Positions 1-7,845 of a stretch of DNA of 64,000 bases are shown piece after piece. Positions within the stretch are counted from its first letter, which is position 1, and each line of letters opens with the position of its first letter. Source of the stretch: Curvibacter sp. GWA2_64_110 (GTDB lineage: Bacteria; Pseudomonadota; Gammaproteobacteria; Burkholderiales; Burkholderiaceae_C); NCBI GenBank assembly GCA_001797315.1, contig MGPC01000014.1, positions 24,391 to 88,390 of the forward strand, written 5' to 3'. The notes under the pieces were generated by a model, which saw only the letters and a program-made list of their open reading frames with translations, searched no databases and had not been told where the DNA came from. The position numbers and the translations under genes were made by a program.

Positions 1-838
1 GCTCCAGCTGCGCGCACCCCAAGGCTGCGTTCAGATTGGGCAGGCGATAGTTGTAGCCAATTTCGTCATGCCTGTATTCCCAGGCGTGCGGCAGCTTGGC
101 GGTGGTCGTCAGGTGCTTGGCGTGACGCGCCAGCTCAGCGTCGTTGGTCAGAATGGCGCCGCCACCGCCGGTGGTGATGGTCTTGTTGCCATTGAAACTC
201 AAGGTTCCCATCTGCCCGAAGGTGCCGGTGTGCTGGCCACCGTAGTAGCTTCCCAAGGACTCGGCCGCATCCTCGACCAGCACAAGGTTGAAATCGCGGG
301 CCACGGCCAGCAGTCGATCCAGATCCACCGGGTGGCCGAAGGTGTGCATGGGCACCATGGCCCGGATGACGCGTCCGGTCACGCGATTGATGCACTGTCC
401 GGCGCGCTGCTCGGTGTGGCCTGTCAGATAGGCTCGAAGTTTTTCGGCATCCATCCCCATCGTCGGCATGCTGCTGTCAACAAAATGCGGCGTGGCTCCA
501 CAATAGGTCACGGCATTGGCCGTGGCGACAAAGGTGAGCGCCGGGATCAATACTTCATCGTCGGTCTTGACACCGGCGAGCTTCAGGGCAATGTGCAGTG
601 CCGCCGTCCCATTGACGACGGCCACCACGTGCCTGGCACCAGTGAAGGCGGCCAGATCAGTCTCGAAGCGGTCGACAAACTTCCCCACGGAAGAAACAAA
701 AGTCGAATCCAGGCACTCCTTCAAGTACAGCCATTCGTTGCCGGTGAAACTGGGCTCGTGCAGCGCCACAGGCTCCGGCCCCACAACGGCACGGATGGCG
801 GCAACGATTTGCTCAGGAAGTGCGGTCACGGTGCTCAT
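1..838 (-). CDS. legC: LegC-family PLP-dependent sugar aminotransferase (partial, C-terminus off window)
   Basis: The first 279 residues of a DegT/DnrJ/EryC1/StrS-fold aminotransferase are present; the C-terminus lies beyond base 1. The N-terminal block HEPSFTGNEWLYLKECLDS and the run FVSSVGKFVDRFE resemble the LegC subfamily, which aminates a 4-keto-6-deoxy nucleotide sugar on the way to legionaminic-type nonulosonic acids. The PLP lysine is expected at K219 in FNGNKTITTGGGG, and the cofactor-binding aspartate lies in VLVEDAAES near residue 190. The start ATG (838-836) overlaps the legB stop as ATGA, so the two are translationally coupled. LegB, the usual partner, is directly upstream. The exact product (legionaminic acid or another 4-amino sugar) cannot be decided because the downstream genes are outside the window. 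Confidence 0.9.
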   Translation of the reverse strand, partial: MSTVTALPEQIVAAIRAVVGPEPVALHEPSFTGNEWLYLKECLDSTFVSSVGKFVDRFETDLAAFTGARHVVAVVNGTAALHIALKLAGVKTDDEVLIPALTFVATANAVTYCGATPHFVDSSMPTMGMDAEKLRAYLTGHTEQRAGQCINRVTGRVIRAMVPMHTFGHPVDLDRLLAVARDFNLVLVEDAAESLGSYYGGQHTGTFGQMGTLSFNGNKTITTGGGGAILTNDAELARHAKHLTTTAKLPHAWEYRHDEIGYNYRLPNLNAALGCAQLE

Positions 839-1830
839 AGGTTATAGATATCGGCCTTGTAGCCACGCAGATTTTCCGGCAGCGCGAACCATTCGGCGGT
901 CTCTGCCAGCCCACGCTTGAACCCATCCCGTCCGCCATAGCCGGGTTGCCAGCCGAAAAGTTCCTTGGCTTTGGCATTGCTGGCCCACAAGCGCTCGACC
1001 TCCGAATTTTCCGGGCGCAAACGGGCCTCATCCGTCATGATTTCAATCTCGGCATTCATGGCTTCGGCAATCAACTGCGCCGTATCACCGATGGAAATCT
1101 CGAAGTTGCTGCCCAAATTCACCACCTCGCCCAGGCCTCGATCCGAATTCAGCGCAGCGATGAAACCGGCAACCGTATCCTGCACAAAATTGAAATCACG
1201 CGTCGGCGACACCGCGCCGAGCTTGATCTGCCGCCGGCCATTGGCAATCTGGGTAATGATGGTGGGGATCACCGCGCGCGCCGACTGGCGTGGCCCATAG
1301 GTGTTGAAGGGGCGAACGATGACGACGGGCAGGCCAAATGAAGCATAAAAAGAATAGGCCAGCTGATCCGCCGCGATTTTGGTGGCGGAGTAGGGAGATT
1401 GCCCCTGCAGCGGGTGCTCCTCGGTGATCGGCACAAAACGTGCTGTGCCATAGACCTCGCTTGTCGAGGTCTGGATCACCCTCCTGACACCCAGCTCCCG
1501 CGCCGCCTGCAGCACATTCAATGTGCCTTTGACATTGGTATCCACATAGGTGTCCGGCGAATGATATGAATACGGGATCGCAATCAGCGCAGCCAGATGC
1601 AACACCGCATCACAGCCCCGCATCGCCTCTTTCACACCGTGCGGATCGCGAATATCCCCAGCAAAGACCTCAAAACCGCCTTTTACGTCGGCCCCGCAGT
1701 GGTCAAGCCATCCCCAGGAATTGAAAGAATTGTAGAGGACGAAAGCCTTGACCTCATGCCCCGCGCGAACGAGCGCCTCGACAAGATGCGAGCCGATGAA
1801 GCCATCGGCACCTGTGACCAGAATTTTCAT
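835..1830 (-). CDS. legB: LegB-like NAD-dependent nucleotide-sugar 4,6-dehydratase
   Basis: This is a 331-residue extended short-chain dehydrogenase/reductase. It has an N-terminal Rossmann glycine motif (GADGFIG, residues 7-13), a TSTSEVYG active-site strand (121-128) and the catalytic Y147/K151 pair (YSATK). The segment AFVLYNSFNSWGWLD matches my memory of the LegB family, which converts a UDP-HexNAc to its 4-keto-6-deoxy form for LegC. I chose the ATG at 1830 because the protein then begins with the Rossmann strand MKILVTG and an AGGGA ribosome site lies about 10 bases upstream; a longer reading to 1878 adds 16 unconserved residues. The gene follows the ABC flippase gene by 54 bases and overlaps legC. 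Confidence 0.92.
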   Translation of the reverse strand: MKILVTGADGFIGSHLVEALVRAGHEVKAFVLYNSFNSWGWLDHCGADVKGGFEVFAGDIRDPHGVKEAMRGCDAVLHLAALIAIPYSYHSPDTYVDTNVKGTLNVLQAARELGVRRVIQTSTSEVYGTARFVPITEEHPLQGQSPYSATKIAADQLAYSFYASFGLPVVIVRPFNTYGPRQSARAVIPTIITQIANGRRQIKLGAVSPTRDFNFVQDTVAGFIAALNSDRGLGEVVNLGSNFEISIGDTAQLIAEAMNAEIEIMTDEARLRPENSEVERLWASNAKAKELFGWQPGYGGRDGFKRGLAETAEWFALPENLRGYKADIYNL

Positions 1831-1884
1831 ATTTTCAATTCCCTGCGCAATTTTGATGCTCCACTGAAACAGGGGCAAACCACT

Positions 1885-3645
1885 TCATGCGGCACCGCCG
1901 ACGATTTCCTGATAGGTACCGCTCCGTTTGATGCGCCCATCCGCCAGTTCGATCACCTGCGTGCAATTTTTCAACGTGCTGAGCCGATGGGCAACGATGA
2001 TGACGGTAAGCTCCTCACCCAGATTCTCAATCGCCTCCATCACAGCCCGCTCGGTGTCGTTGTCCAGTGCGCTGGTGGCCTCGTCAAATACGATGACATC
2101 GGCCTGTTTATAGAGTGCGCGAGCGATACCGATGCGCTGACGCTGGCCTCCTGAGAGGCGAATGCCACGTTCACCGACCAAGGTGTCGTATTGATCTTCC
2201 CAGGATTCGATGGCTTGGGCAATCTGTGCTTTCTGCGCGGCTTGGCGCACGCGGCTGAAGTCGATTTGATCCACCGGGACGCCAAAGGCGATGTTCTCGG
2301 CAATGGTCGTATCAGCGAGAAAGATGGCCTGTGGCACATGCGCAATATGGGCTTGCCAGGCACGATGATTCTGCGTCGTAATGGCAACGCCATCAATCGC
2401 CAAATTACCCTCGGTCGGGTGAAGAAGGCCCATGATGATGTCCAGCAACGTACTTTTGCCACTTCCGGTGCTCCCCATGAAGCCAATCCGACTCCCTTTG
2501 GGCATGGTGAAGCTCAGCTCTCGCAGAACCCAAGGCGCTTTAGGTGCGTAGCGGAATGCCAGTTGGTTGAGCGTAATACCTTGCTGGAACGGGATGGGCT
2601 TGGGCAACGGCGCATCTGCATAAGCTGGCAGCGGCTGATCAAGTAAGTCCAGTGCATCGCTCAAAGCTTGCTGGCCGCTGCGCATGGCCGCCCAACTGGA
2701 GTATGTCTGCTGCAACACCGGCAGCAAACGTTGTGCGCCAAGCGCCAGTGCACCCAAAACAGGAATGGCGCCGGCGATTCCCGTCGGTCGCCCAGCCAGG
2801 GAGTACGCCAGTGCGGCGATGAGCACCATGCCAAGCGCCTCGATGCCATAGCGCGGACTGTTGCCTATGATCTGGGCATTGGCCTGTGCCCGCCGCAGCG
2901 GAAGATCGGCACTGCGGTAGTACTCGCAGTAGGCGGCCTGGGTTCCATCAATCAACACATCACGGATGCCACTCAACCCTTCCTGCAAGGCTTTGAAGAC
3001 CTTATCCTGATCCTGGCTGATGCTTTGGCTGTACCGTGCCAAGCGCTTTCTTGTCAAAACAATCACCAGCGCATAGATGCCGCCAAAGCCAGCGAAGGCG
3101 GTCACCGCAACAACCGGCTCGATCACCACTAGCGCCACCAGAATAGCTGCCAGAATCATGACCGAACTGAGGATGATGAGCAGCGGCCACAAGATTTGAT
3201 ACACAACAACAGTCGTCTTGCTGGCAATGGCGGCGATCACTTCGCTGCTATTGCGCGCGACATGCACCGCATAGGGTTGATAGAGCGTGCGGCGAAAGAT
3301 GTCGATGCTGAAATCGGCGCCAATGGCATGACTGAGCCGGGTTTGCACCCACAGAAGGATCAGGCGCATGGCGCCGGAAAGAAGCGCGGCCGCGGAAAAG
3401 GCGATGGTGAGCGGCAAGAGCAACTGACGGGGCTCTGTGATATCGAGCGCACGAATGAACGGCTGTGCCAGTGGATGCCCGAATCCCCACTCAGGTGCAG
3501 TCAACACCCCCAAGAACGGCAACACTGCGCCGATGCTCAGAACCTCGGCAAAAGACGCCAGGACCATCAGCAGAAACAGAATGCCGAACTGCATGCGACG
3601 CCGCGGGTTGATGTGGCCCCACAAGCGGCGCAACAGCTGAGACAT
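1885..3645 (-). CDS. ABC exporter, fused permease-ATPase, PglK/MsbA-like flippase
   Basis: A 586-residue half-transporter with about six membrane helices in the first 320 residues, followed by a nucleotide-binding domain. Walker A is GSTGSGKST, the signature is LSGGQRQR and Walker B is DVIVFDEAT, with the switch histidine in VAHRLST. Within a glycan cluster this architecture most resembles PglK-type flippases of undecaprenyl-linked oligosaccharides, although lipid A or peptide exporters share the fold. No Wzx or Wzy is visible in the window, which fits an ABC flippase doing the export step. The start at 3645 (ATG) is preferred over an upstream TTG at 3669; neither has a strong ribosome site. 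It lies between the methyltransferase and legB genes, on the same strand. Confidence 0.85.
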   Translation of the reverse strand: MSQLLRRLWGHINPRRRMQFGILFLLMVLASFAEVLSIGAVLPFLGVLTAPEWGFGHPLAQPFIRALDITEPRQLLLPLTIAFSAAALLSGAMRLILLWVQTRLSHAIGADFSIDIFRRTLYQPYAVHVARNSSEVIAAIASKTTVVVYQILWPLLIILSSVMILAAILVALVVIEPVVAVTAFAGFGGIYALVIVLTRKRLARYSQSISQDQDKVFKALQEGLSGIRDVLIDGTQAAYCEYYRSADLPLRRAQANAQIIGNSPRYGIEALGMVLIAALAYSLAGRPTGIAGAIPVLGALALGAQRLLPVLQQTYSSWAAMRSGQQALSDALDLLDQPLPAYADAPLPKPIPFQQGITLNQLAFRYAPKAPWVLRELSFTMPKGSRIGFMGSTGSGKSTLLDIIMGLLHPTEGNLAIDGVAITTQNHRAWQAHIAHVPQAIFLADTTIAENIAFGVPVDQIDFSRVRQAAQKAQIAQAIESWEDQYDTLVGERGIRLSGGQRQRIGIARALYKQADVIVFDEATSALDNDTERAVMEAIENLGEELTVIIVAHRLSTLKNCTQVIELADGRIKRSGTYQEIVGGAA

Positions 3646-3762
3646 GGACTGAGATTGCTGCGAGTTCAACGTGATGTGATGAAAGTTATCTGATGTAGCT
3701 CACGAACGCGTGTCTTGCGCCAGCAAACCAGCGCTTTCGGGCGACCATGCAATCGACGTTCT

Positions 3763-5001
3763 TCAGATTTGAACAACCTCAAATTCAGGCAAGGGGAAAA
3801 CCAAATTTCTACCCTTCATCGACGGCAAGGACTCAAAGAAAGCTCTGAAATGCCAAGGCAGCACCAGAAGATAGTCGGGATTGGAAGTCAGCAGTTGGTT
3901 CTCACGAACCAGGGGGATCAGCGTCCCCGGGGTGAACGCGCCAAACTTGTCTTCGTTGACTTCACCAATTTCGTGCACCAGTGTGTCATCGATTCCGTAG
4001 TACTGCAAAAGGACGTTTCCTTTGGTGGATGCTCCCAGGCCGCAAACACGTTTGCCGGCCTTCCTGGCTTCCTTCAAGAAGTTCATCAGGGAATTTCGCG
4101 CCTCTTCAATACGGATCTTGAAATCATCAAAAACTTTCGTGCCATCAAGTCCGAGCGCCACTTCATCAGCCCGAATCTTGTTCAGCAACTCTGAATTGGG
4201 CTTTCTTCGCGAGTTGATCTTGGCCGCAGTAATCGAAAAGCTGCCTCCATTGATCTCGTTGAACTCGACATCCAGCACCTTCAATCCAGCTTTGGCGGCA
4301 ATCCAGTCAATCTGTTTAAGCGCATAAAACTCAAGATGCTCGTGGCAGATGGTGTCGAACGAATTGGTTCGCAACATGGCCGGCAGATAACTTTGCTCGA
4401 ATATCCAGACCCCCTCGTCATCCAGCACGCCCTCAACTTCACGGGCGAAAGCAACCGGATCCTCCAGGTCGTAAAACATCGAGAACGACGTAATGACCTT
4501 GGCCTTTTTCCCCGGCAGCTTCGTCGTCACGACGCCAGCAGAGAAAAAGTCAGCAATGAGTGCAATTTCAGCCGGGTAATAAGAAGAGAATTTGATGCCT
4601 GTCGGGTCGACCCCAACAAGCTGATATTGGTTCTGCGGATAGGCGCGCAGGGTTGTGGCGTCATTACTGCCGATATCAATGACCAGATCACCTGGTTTGA
4701 GTACATCCATGGCCAGGATTTTTGCCACCTTCGAATGCAGATGGCGCACCATGCTGGCATTGAGTCCGGAGCGGTAGCCGTAATTCATCCCGTACATCTC
4801 ACTGAGCTCATAGCTGTGCTTCAGCTGAACGAGGCCACACCCGCCCTCGCCCATGCACTTCACCAGTTCAACCGGGCCCGTCGTGACTTTTTCCGTCTTC
4901 GACCGGGGAAAAACTCCCGTCAACGCCTGCTCACCCAAGTCCACCACTGTCACCAGGTGATCGCTGCCACAGACTCGGCATTTTGTAATTGTCTTGAACA
5001 T
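3763..5001 (-). CDS. SAM-dependent C-methyltransferase of nucleotide sugars (TylC3-like)
   Basis: 412 residues in the three-part layout of sugar C-methyltransferases. An N-terminal zinc-ribbon-like module has cysteines at 8, 11, 49 and 55. A central SAM-binding Rossmann domain has VIDIGSNDATTL near residue 107, and a C-terminal domain has CGLGASTKGNVLLQYYG. Characterised relatives add a methyl group to the carbon next to a 4-keto group of NDP-sugars. Directly upstream is gmd, whose GDP-4-keto-6-deoxymannose product is a plausible substrate, so a branched-chain deoxysugar is inferred. An AGGAAA site precedes the ATG. Base composition here is visibly less GC-rich than in the rml genes, suggesting a transferred segment. 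Confidence 0.85.
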   Translation of the reverse strand: MFKTITKCRVCGSDHLVTVVDLGEQALTGVFPRSKTEKVTTGPVELVKCMGEGGCGLVQLKHSYELSEMYGMNYGYRSGLNASMVRHLHSKVAKILAMDVLKPGDLVIDIGSNDATTLRAYPQNQYQLVGVDPTGIKFSSYYPAEIALIADFFSAGVVTTKLPGKKAKVITSFSMFYDLEDPVAFAREVEGVLDDEGVWIFEQSYLPAMLRTNSFDTICHEHLEFYALKQIDWIAAKAGLKVLDVEFNEINGGSFSITAAKINSRRKPNSELLNKIRADEVALGLDGTKVFDDFKIRIEEARNSLMNFLKEARKAGKRVCGLGASTKGNVLLQYYGIDDTLVHEIGEVNEDKFGAFTPGTLIPLVRENQLLTSNPDYLLVLPWHFRAFFESLPSMKGRNLVFPLPEFEVVQI

Positions 5002-5040
5002 CAGGTCATTTCCTGCAAATAATCATTGGCGGCCAGTAAC

Positions 5041-6147
5041 TTACTCATGGTAGTCCATGGGCTTGAACCCGTGATGCTTGATGAGTTCGTCGCGCTTTGC
5101 CGATTTCAAGTCTTCGCGAACCATTTCAACAACCAGCTCATTGAACGTGGTACGCGGCTTCCAGCCCAGCTTCTCCTGGGCCTTGGACGGGTCCCCCAGA
5201 AGTGTTTCGACCTCTGTCGGCCTGAAATATCTCGGATCAACAGCAACAATGGCCTTGTCGGCCCGGTGCCGACTGCCCTTGGGATTCGTCCAATAGCCTT
5301 TCTCTTCGACTCCCTGCCCCTCCCAACGGATATCCATGCCAAGTTCCTTGGCTGCCGCGTCAACGAAATCGCGCACACTGTATTGCACACCGGTCGCAAT
5401 CACGAAATCTTCTGGTTTATCTTGTTGCAGCATTAACCATTGCATTTCGACATAGTCGCGGGCGTGGCCCCAGTCGCGCTTGGAATCCAGATTGCCCAGA
5501 TACAAGCAATCCTGCAGGCCGAGCGCAATGCGCGCCAGGGCGCGGGTCACTTTACGGGTGACGAAAGTTTCACCCCGGACGGGGCTTTCGTGGTTAAAGA
5601 GGATGCCATTGCAAGCGTAAATGCCGTACGCTTCGCGGTAATTGATGGTTATCCAGTAGGCGTAAAGCTTGGCTACCGCATAAGGACTACGCGGATAGAA
5701 GGGTGTCGTTTCCTTCTGCGGGATTTCCTGTACGAGACCATACATCTCTGACGTGCTCGCCTGGTAAAAACGCGTCTTCTTCTCGAAACCAAGCAGCCGT
5801 ATCGCCTCCAAAATCCTCAGGGCGCCGAGCGCATCGGAATTGGCCGTGTATTCGGGCTCTTCGAAACTGACCATGACATGCGACTGCGCCGCAAGGTTAT
5901 AAATTTCATCCGGCTCAATCTGCTGAATGATGCGAATGAGGCTGGATGAGTCCGTCATGTCCCCATAGTGCAAGAACAACCTCGTATCGGGCTCATGAAT
6001 GTCTCGATAGAGGTGATCAATACGTGCCGTATTGAACATGGAGGCACGGCGGCGAATACCGTGGACCTCATACCCCTTCTCCAGAAGCAACTCAGCCAGG
6101 TAAGCACCGTCTTGGCCAGTAATTCCGGTAATAAGCGCTTTTTTCAT
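5041..6147 (-). CDS. gmd: GDP-mannose 4,6-dehydratase
   Basis: 368 residues matching Gmd over the whole length. It makes GDP-4-keto-6-deoxy-D-mannose from GDP-mannose. Visible features are the Rossmann motif [10 protein letters not shown] at the N-terminus, the R-R-A-S-M-F-N-T block after the first strands, the STSEMYG active-site strand, the YAVAK catalytic pair and the NFNHESP-like segment (here [13 protein letters not shown]). The ATG at 6147 is preceded by GGGGAA and gives the expected MKKALITG start; an in-frame extension to 6171 is not conserved. GDP-mannose would be supplied by manC in the same cluster. No fucose synthetase or reductase gene is seen, so the 4-keto sugar may feed the adjacent C-methyltransferase. 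Confidence 0.95.
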   Translation of the reverse strand: MKKALITGITGQDGAYLAELLLEKGYEVHGIRRRASMFNTARIDHLYRDIHEPDTRLFLHYGDMTDSSSLIRIIQQIEPDEIYNLAAQSHVMVSFEEPEYTANSDALGALRILEAIRLLGFEKKTRFYQASTSEMYGLVQEIPQKETTPFYPRSPYAVAKLYAYWITINYREAYGIYACNGILFNHESPVRGETFVTRKVTRALARIALGLQDCLYLGNLDSKRDWGHARDYVEMQWLMLQQDKPEDFVIATGVQYSVRDFVDAAAKELGMDIRWEGQGVEEKGYWTNPKGSRHRADKAIVAVDPRYFRPTEVETLLGDPSKAQEKLGWKPRTTFNELVVEMVREDLKSAKRDELIKHHGFKPMDYHE

Positions 6148-6327
6148 TGGTTCCCCGTAGTTTTCATCCATTCCGGCGGCGCCGCTCGAATTCTGGCATC
6201 AACCAGCCACCCGGAATGCTTCGGCACTTTTGTCCATCCAAACGAGCTATCGGCGACATGCTTGCCCAGCCCCGATGAACATCGTTCAAAATCAAGAGCT
6301 GCCGCCAAGACCGGTCAACACGCCGGC

Positions 6328-7494
6328 TTAATCGCTTCCAAACTGGTCTCTTGTGAACACCTTCGCTTCGATATCGGCAAGCGCCGATTCCATGCGATTC
6401 GTGATGACCACATCCGCCTCCCGCTTGAAGACCTCCAGGTCATTCACCACGCGCGCATCAAGGAACTCACGCTCCTGAAGTCCAGGCTCATGCACGATGA
6501 CCTCAATACCTTTGGCCTTGATCCGCCGCATCACGCCCTGAATGCTGGAGGCGCGGAAGTTGTCTGAGCCGGCCTTCATGATCAGGCGGTAAACACCCAC
6601 GACTTTGGGGTTTCGCTTCACGATGGCGTCAGCAATGAAGTCCTTGCGTGTCGCGTTGGAGTCAACGATGGCACCGATGAGATTCTGCGGTACCCCATGG
6701 TAGTTCGCAAGGAGTTGTTTGGTGTCCTTGGGCAGGCAATAGCCCCCGTAACCGAACGATGGATTGTTGTAGTGACTGCCAATACGCGGATCCAGCCCGA
6801 CCCCCTCAATGATCTGACGTGAATCCAGCCCGTTCATGACAGCATAGGTGTCCAGTTCATTGAAATAGGCCACGCGCATTGCAAGGTAGGTATTGGAAAA
6901 GAGCTTGACTGCCTCTGCCTCGGTCGACCCGGTGAACAATACCGGGATGCCGTCCTTGATCGCGCCCTCCTTGAGCAGATTTGCAAAGACCTCGGCCCGC
7001 GCGGAGCGCTCGCCGATGATGATGCGCGAGGGATAGAGGTTGTCGTAGAGCGCCTTCCCTTCACGCAGAAACTCTGGCGAAAAAATGAGGTTGCTGCACC
7101 CCATCTCTTTTCCTGTCTTGGCGGTATAGCCCACGGGTACGGTGGACTTGATGACCATCACGGCCTTCGGGTTGATGGCCATGACATCGCGAATCACGGA
7201 TTCCACGGATCGGGTATCAAATTGATTGGCATCCGTATCGTAGTCGGTCGGCGTAGCGATGACGACATAGTCCGCCCCCGAATAAGCCTCTTTCTTGTCC
7301 AGCACAGCACGCAAGTTCAGCGCCTTATTCGCCAGAAAGTCCTCGATCTCAGGATCGGCGATGGGGCTCTTTTTCGCATTGATCATCGCCACCTTCTCGG
7401 GGACGATGTCAAGTGCCACCACCTCATGGTGCTGCGCAAGAAGGATGGCGTTAGAAAGCCCGACGTAGCCGGTGCCGGCAATAGCGATTTTCAT
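6328..7494 (-). CDS. ugd: UDP-glucose 6-dehydrogenase
   Basis: 388 residues, the short UDP-glucose/GDP-mannose dehydrogenase form. The NAD-binding motif is [10 protein letters not shown] at the N-terminus, the linker TPTDYD follows the first domain, and the catalytic cysteine lies in [15 protein letters not shown]. It oxidises UDP-glucose to UDP-glucuronate for polysaccharide synthesis. The ATG overlaps the stop of a 33-codon ORF (ATGA), and the gene is the first recognised enzyme after a 351-bp leader that carries an ops-like sequence. It is followed at 180 bases by gmd. Confidence 0.95.
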   Translation of the reverse strand: MKIAIAGTGYVGLSNAILLAQHHEVVALDIVPEKVAMINAKKSPIADPEIEDFLANKALNLRAVLDKKEAYSGADYVVIATPTDYDTDANQFDTRSVESVIRDVMAINPKAVMVIKSTVPVGYTAKTGKEMGCSNLIFSPEFLREGKALYDNLYPSRIIIGERSARAEVFANLLKEGAIKDGIPVLFTGSTEAEAVKLFSNTYLAMRVAYFNELDTYAVMNGLDSRQIIEGVGLDPRIGSHYNNPSFGYGGYCLPKDTKQLLANYHGVPQNLIGAIVDSNATRKDFIADAIVKRNPKVVGVYRLIMKAGSDNFRASSIQGVMRRIKAKGIEVIVHEPGLQEREFLDARVVNDLEVFKREADVVITNRMESALADIEAKVFTRDQFGSD

Positions 7495-7592
7495 AAGACA
7501 GCCTTTGCCTCAGCCTGTCTTTTGACATGGCGCTTTTCGAGCTTGGCCCTGAAGCGCACGGCTTCCTGAAATTGAGTTCGTCGGTTTGTCAT
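7491..7592 (-). CDS. Small basic ORF (33 aa) coupled to ugd
   Basis: An ATG at 7592 opens 33 codons that end in TGA within the ugd start (ATGA overlap). The peptide is strongly basic ([20 protein letters not shown] followed by more Arg/Lys/Ala residues) and could form a single helix. I do not recognise it. Only a weak GAG precedes the ATG. It begins 24 bases downstream of the ops-like site, so it would be the first thing translated from the leader. It may be a leader peptide that delivers ribosomes to ugd, or chance. Confidence 0.4.
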   Translation of the reverse strand: MTNRRTQFQEAVRFRAKLEKRHVKRQAEAKAVL

Positions 7593-7845
7593 CTCGGGGA
7601 TTAAGAAGCGTTTTGGCACGCTACCGCCATGCCGTTTCACGATCAGCAAGCGCGGTCAGGTGGGTATGTGAGAGCCTCAAACAGCCAAAGAGCCATTGCC
7701 ACTCAAGGAATGAAGAATTGTGCCATAACCAGTATGGTTTTTGTCGCTACGGCAAGACCGAACTTTGCCGTGGAAGCGCCATGCCCCATGACCTTCAACT
7801 GACCTGCACTAGAGAAGAATCCCAACCGGTACACAACGGGTCAGT
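7495..7845 (-). other. 351-bp leader between capD-like gene and ugd
   Basis: No long gene is seen on either strand here. On the minus strand it contains the ops-like element and the small ORF listed separately. It is the longest gap within the glycan cluster and divides it into two blocks. I could not identify a convincing -35/-10 pair. Confidence 0.7.
7617..7628 (-). promoter_or_regulatory. ops element (RfaH recruitment site)
   Basis: Read on the minus strand, these 12 bases are GGCGGTAGCGTG, identical to the gammaproteobacterial ops consensus GGCGGTAGnnTG that pauses RNA polymerase and loads the NusG paralogue RfaH. It lies about 120 bases before ugd in the untranslated leader of a long glycan operon, exactly where such sites act. 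No RfaH gene is in the window. Confidence 0.6.
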
